Of a DNA stretch of 64,000 bases, positions 9,258 to 18,210 are shown piece by piece. Made by a program: the position numbers and the translations under genes. The stretch is from Herbiconiux sp. A18JL235 (GTDB taxonomy: Bacteria > Actinomycetota > Actinomycetes > Actinomycetales > Microbacteriaceae). Location: the NCBI RefSeq assembly GCF_040939305.1, contig NZ_CP162511.1:3224001-3288000 (forward strand), in the 5' to 3' direction. Under the pieces are notes generated by a model, which saw only the letters and a list, made by a program, of their open reading frames with translations, ran no database searches and was not told where the DNA came from. The number at the start of each line of letters is the position of its first letter. Positions within the stretch are counted from its first letter, which is position 1.

Positions 9258-10715
9258 TCACCAGGCGCCGGGCCGGTAGTCCTTCAGGAAGACGCCGAAC
9301 AGGTCTTCGCCCGCCTCACCGCGCACGATCGGGTCGTAGACCCGCGCTGCGCCGTCGACGAGATCGAGCGGGGCGTGGAAGCCCTCCTCGGCGAGCCGCA
9401 CCTTCGTGGGGTGCGGGCGCTCATCCGTGATCCAGCCGGTGTCGACGCTCGTCATGAGGATGGAGTCGGTCTCGAACAGCTCGCGGGAGCTCGTGCGGGT
9501 GAGCATGTTCACGGCGGCCTTCGCCATGTTGGTGTGCGGGTGGCCTGGGCCCTTGTAGCCGCGGTTGAACACGCCCTCCATCGCGCTCACGTTCACCACG
9601 TAGGTGCGGCGGGCTTCGCTCGCCGCGAGCGAGGCGCGCAACTTCGACACCAGGAGGAACGGGGCCGTGGTGTTGGCGAGCTGCACCTCGAGCATCTCGA
9701 GCGGGTCGACGTCGTCGACCGACTGCGTCCACGAGTTCACGTCGTGCAGGTCGGGGATGAGCCCGCCCGCGTCGATCGCGGTGCCGGCGGCGAGGCGCTC
9801 GAGCGAGCTCGACCCGGCGGTCATCGCCTGCTCGGTGAGCGCCTCCGCCCGCGACGCCGCGGCGGCGAGGATGGGGTGGGCCGAGACCGAGCGCTCGAGG
9901 GCCTGCGGGTGCGGGTCGTTGGTGTGGCCGAAGGTGGCCAGCTCGGGGAGCGGGCCGTCGGGCAGGGGCGCGAGCTCCGCATCCACCAGCGGCTGGTAGG
10001 CACCGGGCGAGCGCCGCACCGTCTGCGTGGCGTTGTTGATGAGGATGTCGAGGCTGCCCGCACCCGCCACCTCCTCGGCGAGCGCCACCACCTGGGCCGG
10101 GTCGCGCAGGTCGATCCCCACCACCTTGAGGCGGTGGAGCCAGTCGGCCGAGTCGGGGAGGCTCGTGAAACGGCGCACCGCGTCGCGCGGGAAGCGGGTG
10201 GTGATCGTGGTGTGGGCGCCGTCGCGCAAGAGGCGGAGCGCGATGTACATGCCGATCTTCGCGCGGCCGCCGGTGAGCAGCGCGCGCTTGCCGCTGAGAT
10301 CGGTGCGGGCCTCGCGCTTGGCGTGGTTGAGGGCTGCGCAGTCGGGGCAGAGCTGATGGTAGAAGGCGTCGACGAGCGTGTAGTGCTGCTTGCAGATGTA
10401 GCAGGCGCGCGACTTCACCAGGGTTCCGGCGGTGGCCGCCGTGGTGGAGGCGCTGATCGGGATGCCGCGGGTCTCGTCGTCGATGCGATCGGCGGCGCCC
10501 GTGGCGGTCGCGGCGATGACCGCCTTGTCGGCCGCGGCCACGGCCGCACGGATCTCGCGCCGGCGCACCCGCTTCACCGCCTTGAACATGCGGGCGGTGG
10601 CGTGGCGCACGGCCACGAAATCAGGGTGCTCCTCGTCGAGGCCGGCCATGCTCTCGAGCACCCGGAGGGTGGTGGCGAGGTCGGCCGGGTCGATGGCGGG
10701 GGTCTGTTCGGGCAC
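9258..10715 (-). CDS. Atypical short-chain dehydrogenase with N-terminal zinc ribbon
   Basis: A 485-aa protein. An N-terminal helical region of about 100 residues leads to a likely zinc-binding element with two CxxC pairs (CYIC and CPDC, about residues 107-130). A Rossmann fold follows: GGRAKIGMYIA for the dinucleotide and NNAT in place of the usual NNAG. The active-site Tyr-x-x-x-Lys appears as TNMAK, so the tyrosine is missing while the lysine stays. The start is GTG 10715, with TAGAAT five bases upstream. A classical oxidoreductase role is therefore doubtful. It converges with the GH43 gene with only 27 bases between. Function unknown. Confidence 0.8.
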   Translation of the reverse strand: MPEQTPAIDPADLATTLRVLESMAGLDEEHPDFVAVRHATARMFKAVKRVRRREIRAAVAAADKAVIAATATGAADRIDDETRGIPISASTTAATAGTLVKSRACYICKQHYTLVDAFYHQLCPDCAALNHAKREARTDLSGKRALLTGGRAKIGMYIALRLLRDGAHTTITTRFPRDAVRRFTSLPDSADWLHRLKVVGIDLRDPAQVVALAEEVAGAGSLDILINNATQTVRRSPGAYQPLVDAELAPLPDGPLPELATFGHTNDPHPQALERSVSAHPILAAAASRAEALTEQAMTAGSSSLERLAAGTAIDAGGLIPDLHDVNSWTQSVDDVDPLEMLEVQLANTTAPFLLVSKLRASLAASEARRTYVVNVSAMEGVFNRGYKGPGHPHTNMAKAAVNMLTRTSSRELFETDSILMTSVDTGWITDERPHPTKVRLAEEGFHAPLDLVDGAARVYDPIVRGEAGEDLFGVFLKDYRPGAW

Positions 10716-10720
10716 AGGAG

Positions 10721-10726
10721 ATTCTA
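10721..10726 (-). promoter_or_regulatory. -10 box of the zinc-ribbon SDR gene
   Basis: TAGAAT on the minus strand, five bases before GTG 10715, consistent with a leaderless transcript. Confidence 0.5.
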
Positions 10727-10762
10727 TGCGACTCGTGCGCCGCCGGCTGCGACGCCGCCTGT

Positions 10763-10768
10763 TAGCGT
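10763..10768 (+). promoter_or_regulatory. -10 box of the Nudix gene
   Basis: TAGCGT six bases before GTG 10775, consistent with a leaderless transcript. Confidence 0.5.
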
Positions 10769-10774
10769 GCTGGG

Positions 10775-11188
10775 GTGACCGACCCCACCTCCCCCACCCC
10801 CGCGAGCATCCTCGTCTCCGCCGCCGTCATCACGGATGCGTCGGGCAGGCTGCTGCTCGTGCGCAAGGCGGGCACCACCGCGTTCATGCAGCCCGGCGGC
10901 AAGCCGGAGCCGGATGAGACCCCGGCCGAGACCCTCGTACGCGAACTCGAGGAGGAGCTCGGATTGCGGATCGACCCCGCCGCACTCGGATCACTCGGGC
11001 GGTTCACGGCCTCAGCGGCGAACGAGCCGGGGTTCCTGGTGGTCGCCGACGTGTTCACCGTCGACATCGGCACGCAGCATCCCGTCGCCGCCGCCGAGAT
11101 CGCGGAGCTGCGGTGGGCGAGCGCCGAGTCGGCCGCGGCCGAGGCGCTCGACGTGGCGCCGCTCGCGCGCGAGTACTTCCTGCGCTGA
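10775..11188 (+). CDS. Nudix hydrolase
   Basis: A 137-aa single-domain Nudix enzyme. The 23-residue Nudix box lies at residues 42-64 and fits the consensus fully: Gly42, Glu48, Arg56-Glu57, Glu59-Glu60 and Gly63, so it should bind magnesium and hydrolyse a nucleoside diphosphate linked to another group. The start is GTG 10775, preceded by TAGCGT and six bases. It is divergent from the zinc-ribbon SDR gene. The substrate cannot be predicted from sequence. Confidence 0.9.
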   Translation: MTDPTSPTPASILVSAAVITDASGRLLLVRKAGTTAFMQPGGKPEPDETPAETLVRELEEELGLRIDPAALGSLGRFTASAANEPGFLVVADVFTVDIGTQHPVAAAEIAELRWASAESAAAEALDVAPLAREYFLR

Positions 11189-11315
11189 GCTGCACGCTTC
11201 ATGCCCATCGCCGCCGAGGGCGACCTGGACGTGCCCCCAGCTGCGCGCACCTCGAACCCGGCGACAAGGGCATGGCCGTCGCTTGTTCTGACCCGAGCCC
11301 CGGGGCGGCGAGGGA

Positions 11316-11756
11316 TCAGAAGTCGGAGATGATGTCGGTGAGCGGCACCGAGCCGAGGCCGAGCAGCGTGACGGTGCCGGTGAGGGTCTCGCCGTCGTTC
11401 GCGGGGCGCTGCGTGAGCGGGAAGATCAGCACCCACGCTGTTCCTGTGCCGTCGGTGAAGGGCTGGGTGCGCGACGGGTCGAGGTTGTAGGGGCCCGAGG
11501 CGGTGGGCGTCGAGATCTGCACGAAGCCGCCCGTGGGAGCGGTCGAGCCGGCGTTCTGCACCACGAGGCGAACGTACTGGAAGTCGCTCGAGAAGCTGAA
11601 GTACGACCACGATTGGTTGTAGATGGTGAAGTCGCCCGCCTGCGAGGCGGCGGCGCCGGGGGTGGCCGCGGCGACGGCGATGACGGGAACCGCCCAGGCA
11701 CCCGCCTGCAGCATGGTGCGACGCGAGAAGCCGTCGGACTTCTGGATTTCAGACAT
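11316..11756 (-). CDS. Small secreted protein with Tat signal peptide
   Basis: A 146-aa protein. ATG 11756 gives a twin-arginine signal: SRRTMLQAG, a hydrophobic run (AWAVPVIAVAAATPG) and an AAASQA cleavage region. The mature part of about 110 residues is rich in Ser, Thr and Gly and looks all-beta (FQYVRLVVQNAG, TGTVTLLGLG), with no domain I recognise. Proteins of this layout are common in Microbacteriaceae as exported proteins of unknown role. GGGGGTC precedes the start. The frame upstream is only a read-through of the tRNA gene. Confidence 0.75.
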   Translation of the reverse strand: MSEIQKSDGFSRRTMLQAGAWAVPVIAVAAATPGAAASQAGDFTIYNQSWSYFSFSSDFQYVRLVVQNAGSTAPTGGFVQISTPTASGPYNLDPSRTQPFTDGTGTAWVLIFPLTQRPANDGETLTGTVTLLGLGSVPLTDIISDF

Positions 11757-11782
11757 CAAGACCCCCAAAGTGTGATGACCGG

Positions 11783-11858
11783 TGGTGGAGCTAAGGGGAT
11801 TCGAACCCCTGACCTTCTCATTGCGAACGAGACGCGCTACCAACTGCGCCATAGCCCC
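11783..11858 (-). tRNA. tRNA-Ala (anticodon CGC)
   Basis: The minus strand folds into a full 76-nt cloverleaf: acceptor GGGGCTA with TAGCTCC, a D arm with GTTGGTAG, anticodon loop TTCGCAA (anticodon CGC, decoding GCG), T arm with GGTTCGAATCC, discriminator A and an encoded CCA. GCG is a common alanine codon in this genome. It lies between the Tat-protein gene and the acyltransferase gene. Confidence 0.95.
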
Positions 11859-11887
11859 GCTGACGTCGAAACGACAACCCCGAAATT

Positions 11888-13261
11888 CTACGACGAAACC
11901 GGCCCCGAATGCGAATGCGGGGTCGTGGTGCCGAGGCGAGCATCCGCCCGGCCTGCCGCAGACGCGGCAGACGCCGATGTCGCGGAAGTCGCAGGCACCT
12001 CGGGCGCCGCCGCCCGCCACCGCCCCAACATGAACACGGCGACGGCGAGCAGCACGCTGCCGGCGATGGCGATCGGCAGGTCCATGAAGAACTCCATCAC
12101 CGCGAACGGCGGCAGGAACGCGAGCACCGTCGCCACCGCGACCACCCAGGTGCGCGGGGTCGGCCCCACCTCGCGCGGAGCCTCCCAACGGCCCACCACG
12201 AACGACAGCCCGAACACGGCGGCCATGACCAGCACGAACATGACGGGGCGCGTCCACCACCAGGCGAGGCTCGCCGGCTCGGGGCTCGCGAACGGAACCA
12301 GCAGGGCCAGACCCGAGAGCATGAGGATGACCGGCAGGTGCCACAGGTAGATCGTCATCAACCGCGTGCCGACGAGGAACACCACAGCCCGCGCCGCGTG
12401 CGTGTTCATGAGCCGGGCGAGCGCCGGCCGCAACAGCTTCAGGATGCACGCCTGAGCCACCGCGAGCGCCACCAGCGGCAGCGTGGGCGGGTTGAGGTTG
12501 GTGAGCATGTCGTCGGCGTAGGGCCCCACCACGGTCATCGGCACGAGCGAGGCGTAGGCGACGATCGCGATGGCCACGAGCGTCCACCACCGCCGCGCGG
12601 CGAACCAGCCGTCGGCATACCAGAAGCCGAGCTGCTGCACGAGCAACCAGACGAAGAACAGGTTCGCGAGGCCGATGGCGTCGATGCCCACGCTGTAGCG
12701 GATGACGTCGACCACGATGGCCCCGGCCAGCAGCACCAGGAGGGTCGCCTTGGGCGCCGTCGCGTGCCAGTGCGCCATGAGCGGCACGAGCGCCTGGCAG
12801 AGCGTGTAGGCGGCGAGGAACCACAGGGGCGACGCGGCGCCGGTGACGGCCAGCTCGACCAGCTGCGGGTCGATGCCGATGAGACGGGCGCCGCCGATGA
12901 CGACGGCGTAGAAGATGAACAGCGGGAGGGCGGGCTGCGCGAGGCGCAGCACACGGCTGCGCACGTAGTCGGCACCGGTGCCGCCGCGACGCACGAGGCT
13001 GCGCCACGCGGTCAGCGACGCGAAACCACCCACCACGAAGAACAGCGGCATGATCTGGCCCGCCCAGGTGACGGGCGCGAACCACCACTGCTCCTCGAGC
13101 GGGCGCGACACCTCCACCTGACCGTCGGGACCGATGCCGACGCCGACCATGAGGAGGTGGATCAGCACCACCAGGAGCACGCAGAACACGCGCGCCAGGT
13201 CGAGCGTGAGGTCACGCTTCGAGAGGTCGATCGACGAGGTCGTAGAGGCCGCGCTGCTCAT
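11888..13261 (-). CDS. Acyltransferase 3 family membrane protein
   Basis: A 457-aa polytopic protein with about ten membrane segments. It opens with DLTLDLARVFCVLLVVLIHL, whose Asp-x-Ala-Arg and His belong to the family signature. Members move acetyl or other acyl groups across or onto surface polysaccharides, lipids or antibiotics. The C-terminal 35 residues are Ala/Ser-rich and polar. ATG 13261 is preceded by TACACT and exactly six bases. Apart from the tRNA it has no obvious functional neighbour, so the acceptor is unknown. Confidence 0.88.
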   Translation of the reverse strand: MSSAASTTSSIDLSKRDLTLDLARVFCVLLVVLIHLLMVGVGIGPDGQVEVSRPLEEQWWFAPVTWAGQIMPLFFVVGGFASLTAWRSLVRRGGTGADYVRSRVLRLAQPALPLFIFYAVVIGGARLIGIDPQLVELAVTGAASPLWFLAAYTLCQALVPLMAHWHATAPKATLLVLLAGAIVVDVIRYSVGIDAIGLANLFFVWLLVQQLGFWYADGWFAARRWWTLVAIAIVAYASLVPMTVVGPYADDMLTNLNPPTLPLVALAVAQACILKLLRPALARLMNTHAARAVVFLVGTRLMTIYLWHLPVILMLSGLALLVPFASPEPASLAWWWTRPVMFVLVMAAVFGLSFVVGRWEAPREVGPTPRTWVVAVATVLAFLPPFAVMEFFMDLPIAIAGSVLLAVAVFMLGRWRAAAPEVPATSATSASAASAAGRADARLGTTTPHSHSGPVSS

Positions 13262-13267
13262 GGGGTC

Positions 13268-13273
13268 AGTGTA
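13268..13273 (-). promoter_or_regulatory. -10 box of the acyltransferase gene
   Basis: TACACT on the minus strand, six bases before ATG 13261. Confidence 0.5.
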
Positions 13274-13331
13274 TGAGCTTCGGTCATCGCCGCCAGGGCA
13301 TATGCGCCGAATGGCGGATGCCGCCGCGACC

Positions 13332-13598
13332 TCACGAGTCTCGGAGGGCCTCGACCAGCTCGGCCTTGCGCATGCCGGAGTAGCCCGTGAGGCCGATCTC
13401 CTTGGCGCGCTTCTTCAGCTCCGGCACGGTCCAGTCGTCGTACGAGCCCGACTTCCCCCCTTTCTTCCCCACCGCAGAGCGGCCCTTGGCGGCAGCGGCG
13501 TTGGCGATGCGTGCCGACTTCTGCTTCGAGTTGCCCTCGTCGCGCAGCTCTTCGTAGAGCTTCTGGTCTTTGATCTGCGGCGTGCTCTTGCCCGGCAT
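13332..13598 (-). CDS. Small basic protein with Rho-N/SAP-like C-terminal motif
   Basis: An 88-aa lysine-rich protein starting at ATG 13598 behind a strong GGGAGGTG ribosome-binding site. The N-terminal half (IKDQKLYEELRDEGNSKQK) is the conserved part of a small actinobacterial family. The C-terminal 37 residues (DDWTVPELKKRAKEIGL, then GMRKAELVEALR) form a Rho-N or SAP-like helix-extended-helix that binds nucleic acid in other proteins. It is probably a DNA- or RNA-associated protein, but no function is established. Confidence 0.85.
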   Translation of the reverse strand: MPGKSTPQIKDQKLYEELRDEGNSKQKSARIANAAAAKGRSAVGKKGGKSGSYDDWTVPELKKRAKEIGLTGYSGMRKAELVEALRDS

Positions 13599-13722
13599 GA
13601 GGCACCTCCCGGTTCGGGCGGGCCCGTGGCGGCCCACTTGCGGGCGACCGTACGCCTGGGCACGGGAGGCGCCAACCCCGGCGGAGCCAGACGGCTTGCT
13701 CGCGGGCCGGGAGGTGCTCGGA

Positions 13723-14772
13723 TCAGACGGCGCGACGCCGGGCCAAGACCGCATCGAGGTCGAGGGTCGAGGCGGGGTCGGCGTCGATGACGCCCATGCG
13801 GGCGAAGCGGGACGGGGCTGCGGGTGGAGCGGCGGGCTCCTCGGCGAGCTGGAGTTCGGCGACGGTTTCGAGCTGGGCGCGCATCCGCTCGCGCAGGGCG
13901 GCCTCGGCCTCGGCGGCGGCCTGGCGGAGCGACTCCTCGTGCGCGGCGCGCTCGGCCTGGGCGGAGCGCTCGGCTTCAGCCTCGGCCGCCTGGGCGGCTC
14001 CGGCTTCGGCCTCCGCGTCCGCCTCCAAGGCGTCGTTCTCGTCTTCAGGGAGCTCAGCGAGAATCGCATCGGATGCCCCGAACCGGGTCATTCCCGACGA
14101 CGCGAGATAGAGCGGCCGCGGCATCGCCACGGGAACCCAGCCGCCGTCTGTCGAGTCGCTCTGCCGCGCAGCCGTGCCGTCGCCGACGATGCGGGAGGCG
14201 TCGGCGAGGGTGTCGCGCGCATCCGTCTCGTCGAAGGCACCGAGGTGTACGGGAGCGTGCGCGACGCCGAGGGGGCGGGCGAACTGCTCAGGCAGCGGGA
14301 GCTTGAGGCGGCGGCCGGCCTTGGCCATCTTCACGAGCCCGACGAGGCACATCGCAGCGACGAACCCGCCCGCCGCGAGCAGCAGCCAGGTGCCGTTCGT
14401 GGCGAGCTGCACACCTCCGAGGGCGGCGACGGCGAGACTCAGACCCAGCACGAGAGCGGTCACGACGCGGGAGCGGCGCAGCCGGTCGGCGGCCCGGATG
14501 GCGGGCGGCACGGCCTCGGTCTCCCGCTGAGCGGCTCGGTGCCTGAGCAGACGCTCCTGCTCGGCGATGCTGCGGGCGTTCGCCTCGACGCGCACCTCCT
14601 CGGGCACCTCCGCCGTCTCGGCGAGGATGCGCAGCGTCTGCTGCAAGCGCACCGCGTTGCGCTCGGTGGCGAGGTACTGCCGGCTGCGGAACCACGACGG
14701 CACCAGGTACACCAGCCACAGAACGGCGGCGAGAGCGATGATGAGGCCTCCGCCGAGCCATTCCGTTGTCAT
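13723..14772 (-). CDS. Large-exoprotein-type membrane protein of unknown function
   Basis: A 349-aa protein. ATG 14772 is chosen because TACCGT lies six bases upstream and the first residues (WLGGGLIIALAAVLWLVYLV) form a transmembrane segment. The conserved stretch PSWFRSRQYLATERNAVRLQ follows, then a second membrane hairpin (about residues 105-150) and a long Ala/Glu-rich region likely to form coiled coil (about 260-325). The family is common in Microbacteriaceae near galU, as here. It has no recognisable catalytic motif. It is probably an integral membrane protein with a cytoplasmic tail. Confidence 0.8.
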   Translation of the reverse strand: MTTEWLGGGLIIALAAVLWLVYLVPSWFRSRQYLATERNAVRLQQTLRILAETAEVPEEVRVEANARSIAEQERLLRHRAAQRETEAVPPAIRAADRLRRSRVVTALVLGLSLAVAALGGVQLATNGTWLLLAAGGFVAAMCLVGLVKMAKAGRRLKLPLPEQFARPLGVAHAPVHLGAFDETDARDTLADASRIVGDGTAARQSDSTDGGWVPVAMPRPLYLASSGMTRFGASDAILAELPEDENDALEADAEAEAGAAQAAEAEAERSAQAERAAHEESLRQAAAEAEAALRERMRAQLETVAELQLAEEPAAPPAAPSRFARMGVIDADPASTLDLDAVLARRRAV

Positions 14773-14778
14773 GCGTCT

Positions 14779-14784
14779 ACGGTA
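14779..14784 (-). promoter_or_regulatory. -10 box of the membrane-protein gene
   Basis: TACCGT on the minus strand, six bases before ATG 14772. This decided the start. Confidence 0.5.
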
Positions 14785-14847
14785 GGGGCGCCACCGCCAC
14801 AAGCCCCCGCATGAGGGGCGCGTGTCGGCCCGTTCCCCGAGCAACTT

Positions 14848-17418
14848 TCAGCCCCGCTGGGTTCGCTTCTCCGCTGTGGACTGCAGCTCCCCGCGGAGCG
14901 CTCGGGCGAGGTCGGATCGACGCCGCACGCCGACCTTCGCGTAGACGCGCTGAAGGTGGGTCTCCACCGTGCGCACGGAGAGCACGAGCTTCTCGGCGAT
15001 CTCCCGATTGGACGCACCATCGGCGGCTAGTCTCGCGATCTCGATCTCCCGGCCCGACAGCGGAGCCGATCGAGCTGTCACACCCGACGGCGTTCGGTCG
15101 AGACCGCAGGCCGCGAGGTGATCGTCACGTGACCGGGCAGCAGCGGCTGCCTCTCTCGGAAGCCCGTCCGACCCGTAGAGGACTGCCGCGTAGTCGAACG
15201 CTTCAGCCGCGATGACGTGGTGTCCGATGCGTGACGCGGCGACGCCTGCGGCTTCGAACCGCGCAGCGAGGTCGGATCCCCGGTCCCTTCCGGAACGGCT
15301 CAGCTCGTCGAGTGCACCCAGGGCGGAGGAGAGCGACCGCACCATGACGATGTACTCGCCCTCCATTCCGGCAGCCGACGTCGCGATGCGATCGGCGAGT
15401 TCGGCCGCACCGCCGACCCGAGCGGCGTCGAGCAGCGCCGCGACGCTCGGCAGATGGAAACCCCCGCGCGCATAGACGTCCGCCGCCTGAAGGAAGCTGG
15501 CTCGAGCGCGGTCTCGGTCGCCGTCGTCGAGATGCATCCACCCCTCCACCACGAGGATCTTGCCGCTGACCGCAAGCTCCGATCCGTCGTCGTCTTCGCT
15601 CGAACGAGACCCCACCTCTCGCGCGGCCTCCCCGTCGCCGGCCTGCGCCAGACACAGGGCCAGGTCGAGCTTGACGAGTTCCGCGATGCGTTCGACTCCG
15701 GCGACGTCAAGGATGTCCAGGGACGTCCGCAACTCCCTGGACGCCTCCGCGAGAGAGCCCGACGCCATGATCAGGGTCCCGATGGCCCATCCGCAGTACG
15801 CCTGCGCAACCGGCTGACCGAACACGGCAGCCTGCTCCCGCGCCGCGCGGGTGACCAGGAGCGATTCCTCGGCTCTCCCCCTCAGGATGTTGACGTTCGA
15901 CCTCACGAAGTGGACATGCGAGGCGTCAGCGCCTTCCGCCAGGTAAGCGGTCTCGGCCTCGTCGAGGGCGGCAGCGGCATCCGTGATGTGTCCGAGCATC
16001 AGATCCATCACTCCGATCTGAAGGTACCCCTCGGCCCGTTCCATCCCGGTCAGCACGGCGAGCGCGGGCCGGATGAGGGCGGCGGCCTCGACCACCCGGC
16101 CGAGGTTGTAATGCCGGAAACCGCGGAGGACATCGCGGCGAAGCGGACTGATCGACAGCTGCGCCAGGGAATCGCCATCGACTGATTCGGCGACCCGTCG
16201 GTTCCGGTCTCTCGCGTAGCCGCTCATCGAGTGCAGAACCCTCGCGCGCTTCTCGTGATCGGCCTCGTCGGTCTGCAGCCGCAGCAGCCGTTTCAGGGAC
16301 TCGTCGTCTCGTCCCGCCTGAGCCTCGGCGTCTGCCCGCGCGAGCTCGGCTTCGAATCCACCTCCTGCGTCGATGGCAGCAGACGCGAACGCCAGAGACT
16401 CCTGTATACGCGGGGTGCGCAGCGATGCGCGCGCAGCCGCGACGAGAACCTCGGCGGCCACCGGGATCCCCAGATCGGTTCCGTGCCGGGCCAGTGCGAT
16501 CGTCTCGGCCGCCGACAGGCGGGCCGGCGCGACGCGACTCAACGCCTCGGCCAAAGCGTTCGCCAGACGGTATCGCCGAAAGACGCCCATTCCGCGCGGG
16601 ATCAGCAACTCGTCGACACCGTCGCGGACGGCGAGGTGCAGGGTCGACGCGTGCCGGTCTACGGCCACGTAGCCGGATGCCTCAAGGCGTTCGAGGGCGG
16701 CGGCGACGTCTGCCGGCGAGCGCTCGAGGGTGGCGAGGACTGCCCGCGCGTTCGTCAGCTCCAGCCCTGGCGCCAGAGCAAGGAGGTCAAGGATGTCCTC
16801 GGCTTCGGCCACCTCGAGCCGCACATCGGAGCCCGCTCGACTGAAGGCTCGGCTCCTGGCCGACTCGGCACGGATGCCCTGGTCGGCGATGACGAAGAAG
16901 CCGTCGCGAAGGACGAGGGCGCCCGTCCTCGTCGCCTCGGCGACGGTCTCGCGGAGCGAGACGATGTCGTCTCCCCCACGAGCCGGCACGAGCTCGGGCA
17001 GGCTACCCGGATGGACCGGTGCTCCGAGGTCGTGCTCGACGATCGCGTGGAGCTCGCGCGCCGTGAGAGCCCCCAGCACGATCGATCTCACCCGCCCGCG
17101 CCGCACGAGATCGTCGATGACGGGCTGGCTGTGGAACGCCGGCGCGGTGGCGATGGGCAGAATGCTCCCCGACCGCACCGCTGCCGCCCATCGCCCGAGG
17201 TCGTCATCGCTGAACAGGGCCAGGTCGTCGCCCACCCGGAGCCGGGCACGCAGCTCGGTACCGGCTTGGGCCCCGAGCTCTCGTGCGAATCGTGTGCGCC
17301 CCGATCCCTCGGCGCCGACGATGATCAGGCCGGTGCCGGCTGCGAGACAGGCAGACGCGTGGGCGAACTCGTCGGCTCGGCCCAGGAACGGCTCGGAGTA
17401 CGCACGTTCGCCCTTCAC
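14848..17418 (-). CDS. Large LuxR-family transcriptional regulator (LAL-like, ATPase plus HTH)
   Basis: An 856-aa regulator starting at GTG 17418, where a -35/-10 pair places the start of the transcript near the codon. An N-terminal ATPase domain has a P-loop-like GAEGSGRT at 35-42, but Arg41 replaces the usual lysine. A long helical TPR-like middle region covers about residues 330-760. The C-terminal LuxR helix-turn-helix (about 785-850) is intact: PLSGREIEIARLAADGASN, then REIAEKLVLSVRTVETHLQR. It would bind DNA through that domain in response to an unknown ligand. The targets are not evident from neighbours. Whether ATP is still hydrolysed is uncertain. Confidence 0.88.
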   Translation of the reverse strand: MKGERAYSEPFLGRADEFAHASACLAAGTGLIIVGAEGSGRTRFARELGAQAGTELRARLRVGDDLALFSDDDLGRWAAAVRSGSILPIATAPAFHSQPVIDDLVRRGRVRSIVLGALTARELHAIVEHDLGAPVHPGSLPELVPARGGDDIVSLRETVAEATRTGALVLRDGFFVIADQGIRAESARSRAFSRAGSDVRLEVAEAEDILDLLALAPGLELTNARAVLATLERSPADVAAALERLEASGYVAVDRHASTLHLAVRDGVDELLIPRGMGVFRRYRLANALAEALSRVAPARLSAAETIALARHGTDLGIPVAAEVLVAAARASLRTPRIQESLAFASAAIDAGGGFEAELARADAEAQAGRDDESLKRLLRLQTDEADHEKRARVLHSMSGYARDRNRRVAESVDGDSLAQLSISPLRRDVLRGFRHYNLGRVVEAAALIRPALAVLTGMERAEGYLQIGVMDLMLGHITDAAAALDEAETAYLAEGADASHVHFVRSNVNILRGRAEESLLVTRAAREQAAVFGQPVAQAYCGWAIGTLIMASGSLAEASRELRTSLDILDVAGVERIAELVKLDLALCLAQAGDGEAAREVGSRSSEDDDGSELAVSGKILVVEGWMHLDDGDRDRARASFLQAADVYARGGFHLPSVAALLDAARVGGAAELADRIATSAAGMEGEYIVMVRSLSSALGALDELSRSGRDRGSDLAARFEAAGVAASRIGHHVIAAEAFDYAAVLYGSDGLPREAAAAARSRDDHLAACGLDRTPSGVTARSAPLSGREIEIARLAADGASNREIAEKLVLSVRTVETHLQRVYAKVGVRRRSDLARALRGELQSTAEKRTQRG

Positions 17419-17425
17419 AGACCCG

Positions 17426-17455
17426 ATTGTGCGGCCGGGACGCGTGCGCTGTAAA
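17426..17455 (-). promoter_or_regulatory. Promoter of the LuxR-family gene
   Basis: On the minus strand, TTTACA (17450-17455) and CACAAT (17426-17431) are 18 bases apart. CACAAT ends seven bases before GTG 17418, which supports that start and a leaderless transcript. Confidence 0.55.
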
Positions 17456-17508
17456 GGGTGCGCGCGAGGAAGCGCGGCGGCCGGCGCCCGCGCGACCAGG
17501 TGCATGGG

Positions 17509-18162
17509 TCAGCGGGCGGGGGTGGGGAGGGGGTGGGTGGCGGCGGTGCGATCGGTCTCGGGGACGGTGCCGGCGCCGGAGGGGATGCGTCCCTCCTGCC
17601 ACCGGCGGAGCACACCAGAGGGCAGCTCCTCGCGCACGAGCGCGAAGCAGAAGTGGTCGCGCCAGTCGCCGTTGATGTGGATGTAGCGTCGCCGCAGGCC
17701 CTCGTACCGGAACCCCAGCTTCTCCACGACCCGAAGGCTCGGCCCGTTCTCGGGCCTGATGCAGATCTCGATGCGGTGCAGCCCCACCGAGTAGAAGCAG
17801 TAGTCCGTGGCGAGCGCCACCCCCACGGGGGTGATGTTCCTGCCGGCGAATCGCTCCGACACCCAGTACCCGATCGACGCCGAGGCGACCGAGCCGTAGC
17901 TGATCGACGACACGTTCAACTGCCCGGCGAGCTCACCCTCGTACTCCAGGATGAACGGCAGCCCGAGCCCCGCCCGCGCGTTCGACTGCAACGAACGGAT
18001 GCTCGCCCGCGTGTCGAACGACATCGGTCCGCCGGGATTGGTCGCCTCCCACTTGCGCAGCCACGAGCGGTTCTCGATGAGCTCACGCTCGAGTGGTTTC
18101 GCGTCGCGCACGCGGATGGGCCTGATCGCGATCGGGCCCTCGGAGAGAGTGGGGACGAACAT
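17509..18162 (-). CDS. RimJ/RimL-type GNAT acetyltransferase
   Basis: A 217-aa GNAT enzyme that would transfer acetyl from acetyl-CoA to an N-terminal or free amine. Typical features are present: PIRVRDAKPLERELIENRSW at the start, the beta-bulge region SASIGYWVSERFAGRNI that binds the CoA pyrophosphate, and the late motif NGPSLRVVEKLGFRYEG. The C-terminal 30 residues are Thr/Pro-rich. This gene next to galU is a recurring order in Microbacteriaceae. The substrate, ribosomal protein or other, is unknown. Confidence 0.9.
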   Translation of the reverse strand: MFVPTLSEGPIAIRPIRVRDAKPLERELIENRSWLRKWEATNPGGPMSFDTRASIRSLQSNARAGLGLPFILEYEGELAGQLNVSSISYGSVASASIGYWVSERFAGRNITPVGVALATDYCFYSVGLHRIEICIRPENGPSLRVVEKLGFRYEGLRRRYIHINGDWRDHFCFALVREELPSGVLRRWQEGRIPSGAGTVPETDRTAATHPLPTPAR

Positions 18163-18210
18163 GGTGGTCGAACACTACCGCCTAGTCGGGGGCGCCGCCG
18201 CGACGCCGAG

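Noticed and set aside
11200..11274. Possible terminator between the Nudix and Tat-protein genes
   Set aside because: CATGCCC and GGGCATG can pair, but the loop is over 40 bases and the stem is interrupted; too weak to call.
11757..13088. N-terminal extension of the Tat-protein frame
   Set aside because: It reads through tRNA-Ala and antisense of the acyltransferase; the well-known LVARLVRNEKVRGSNP string is a tRNA artefact.
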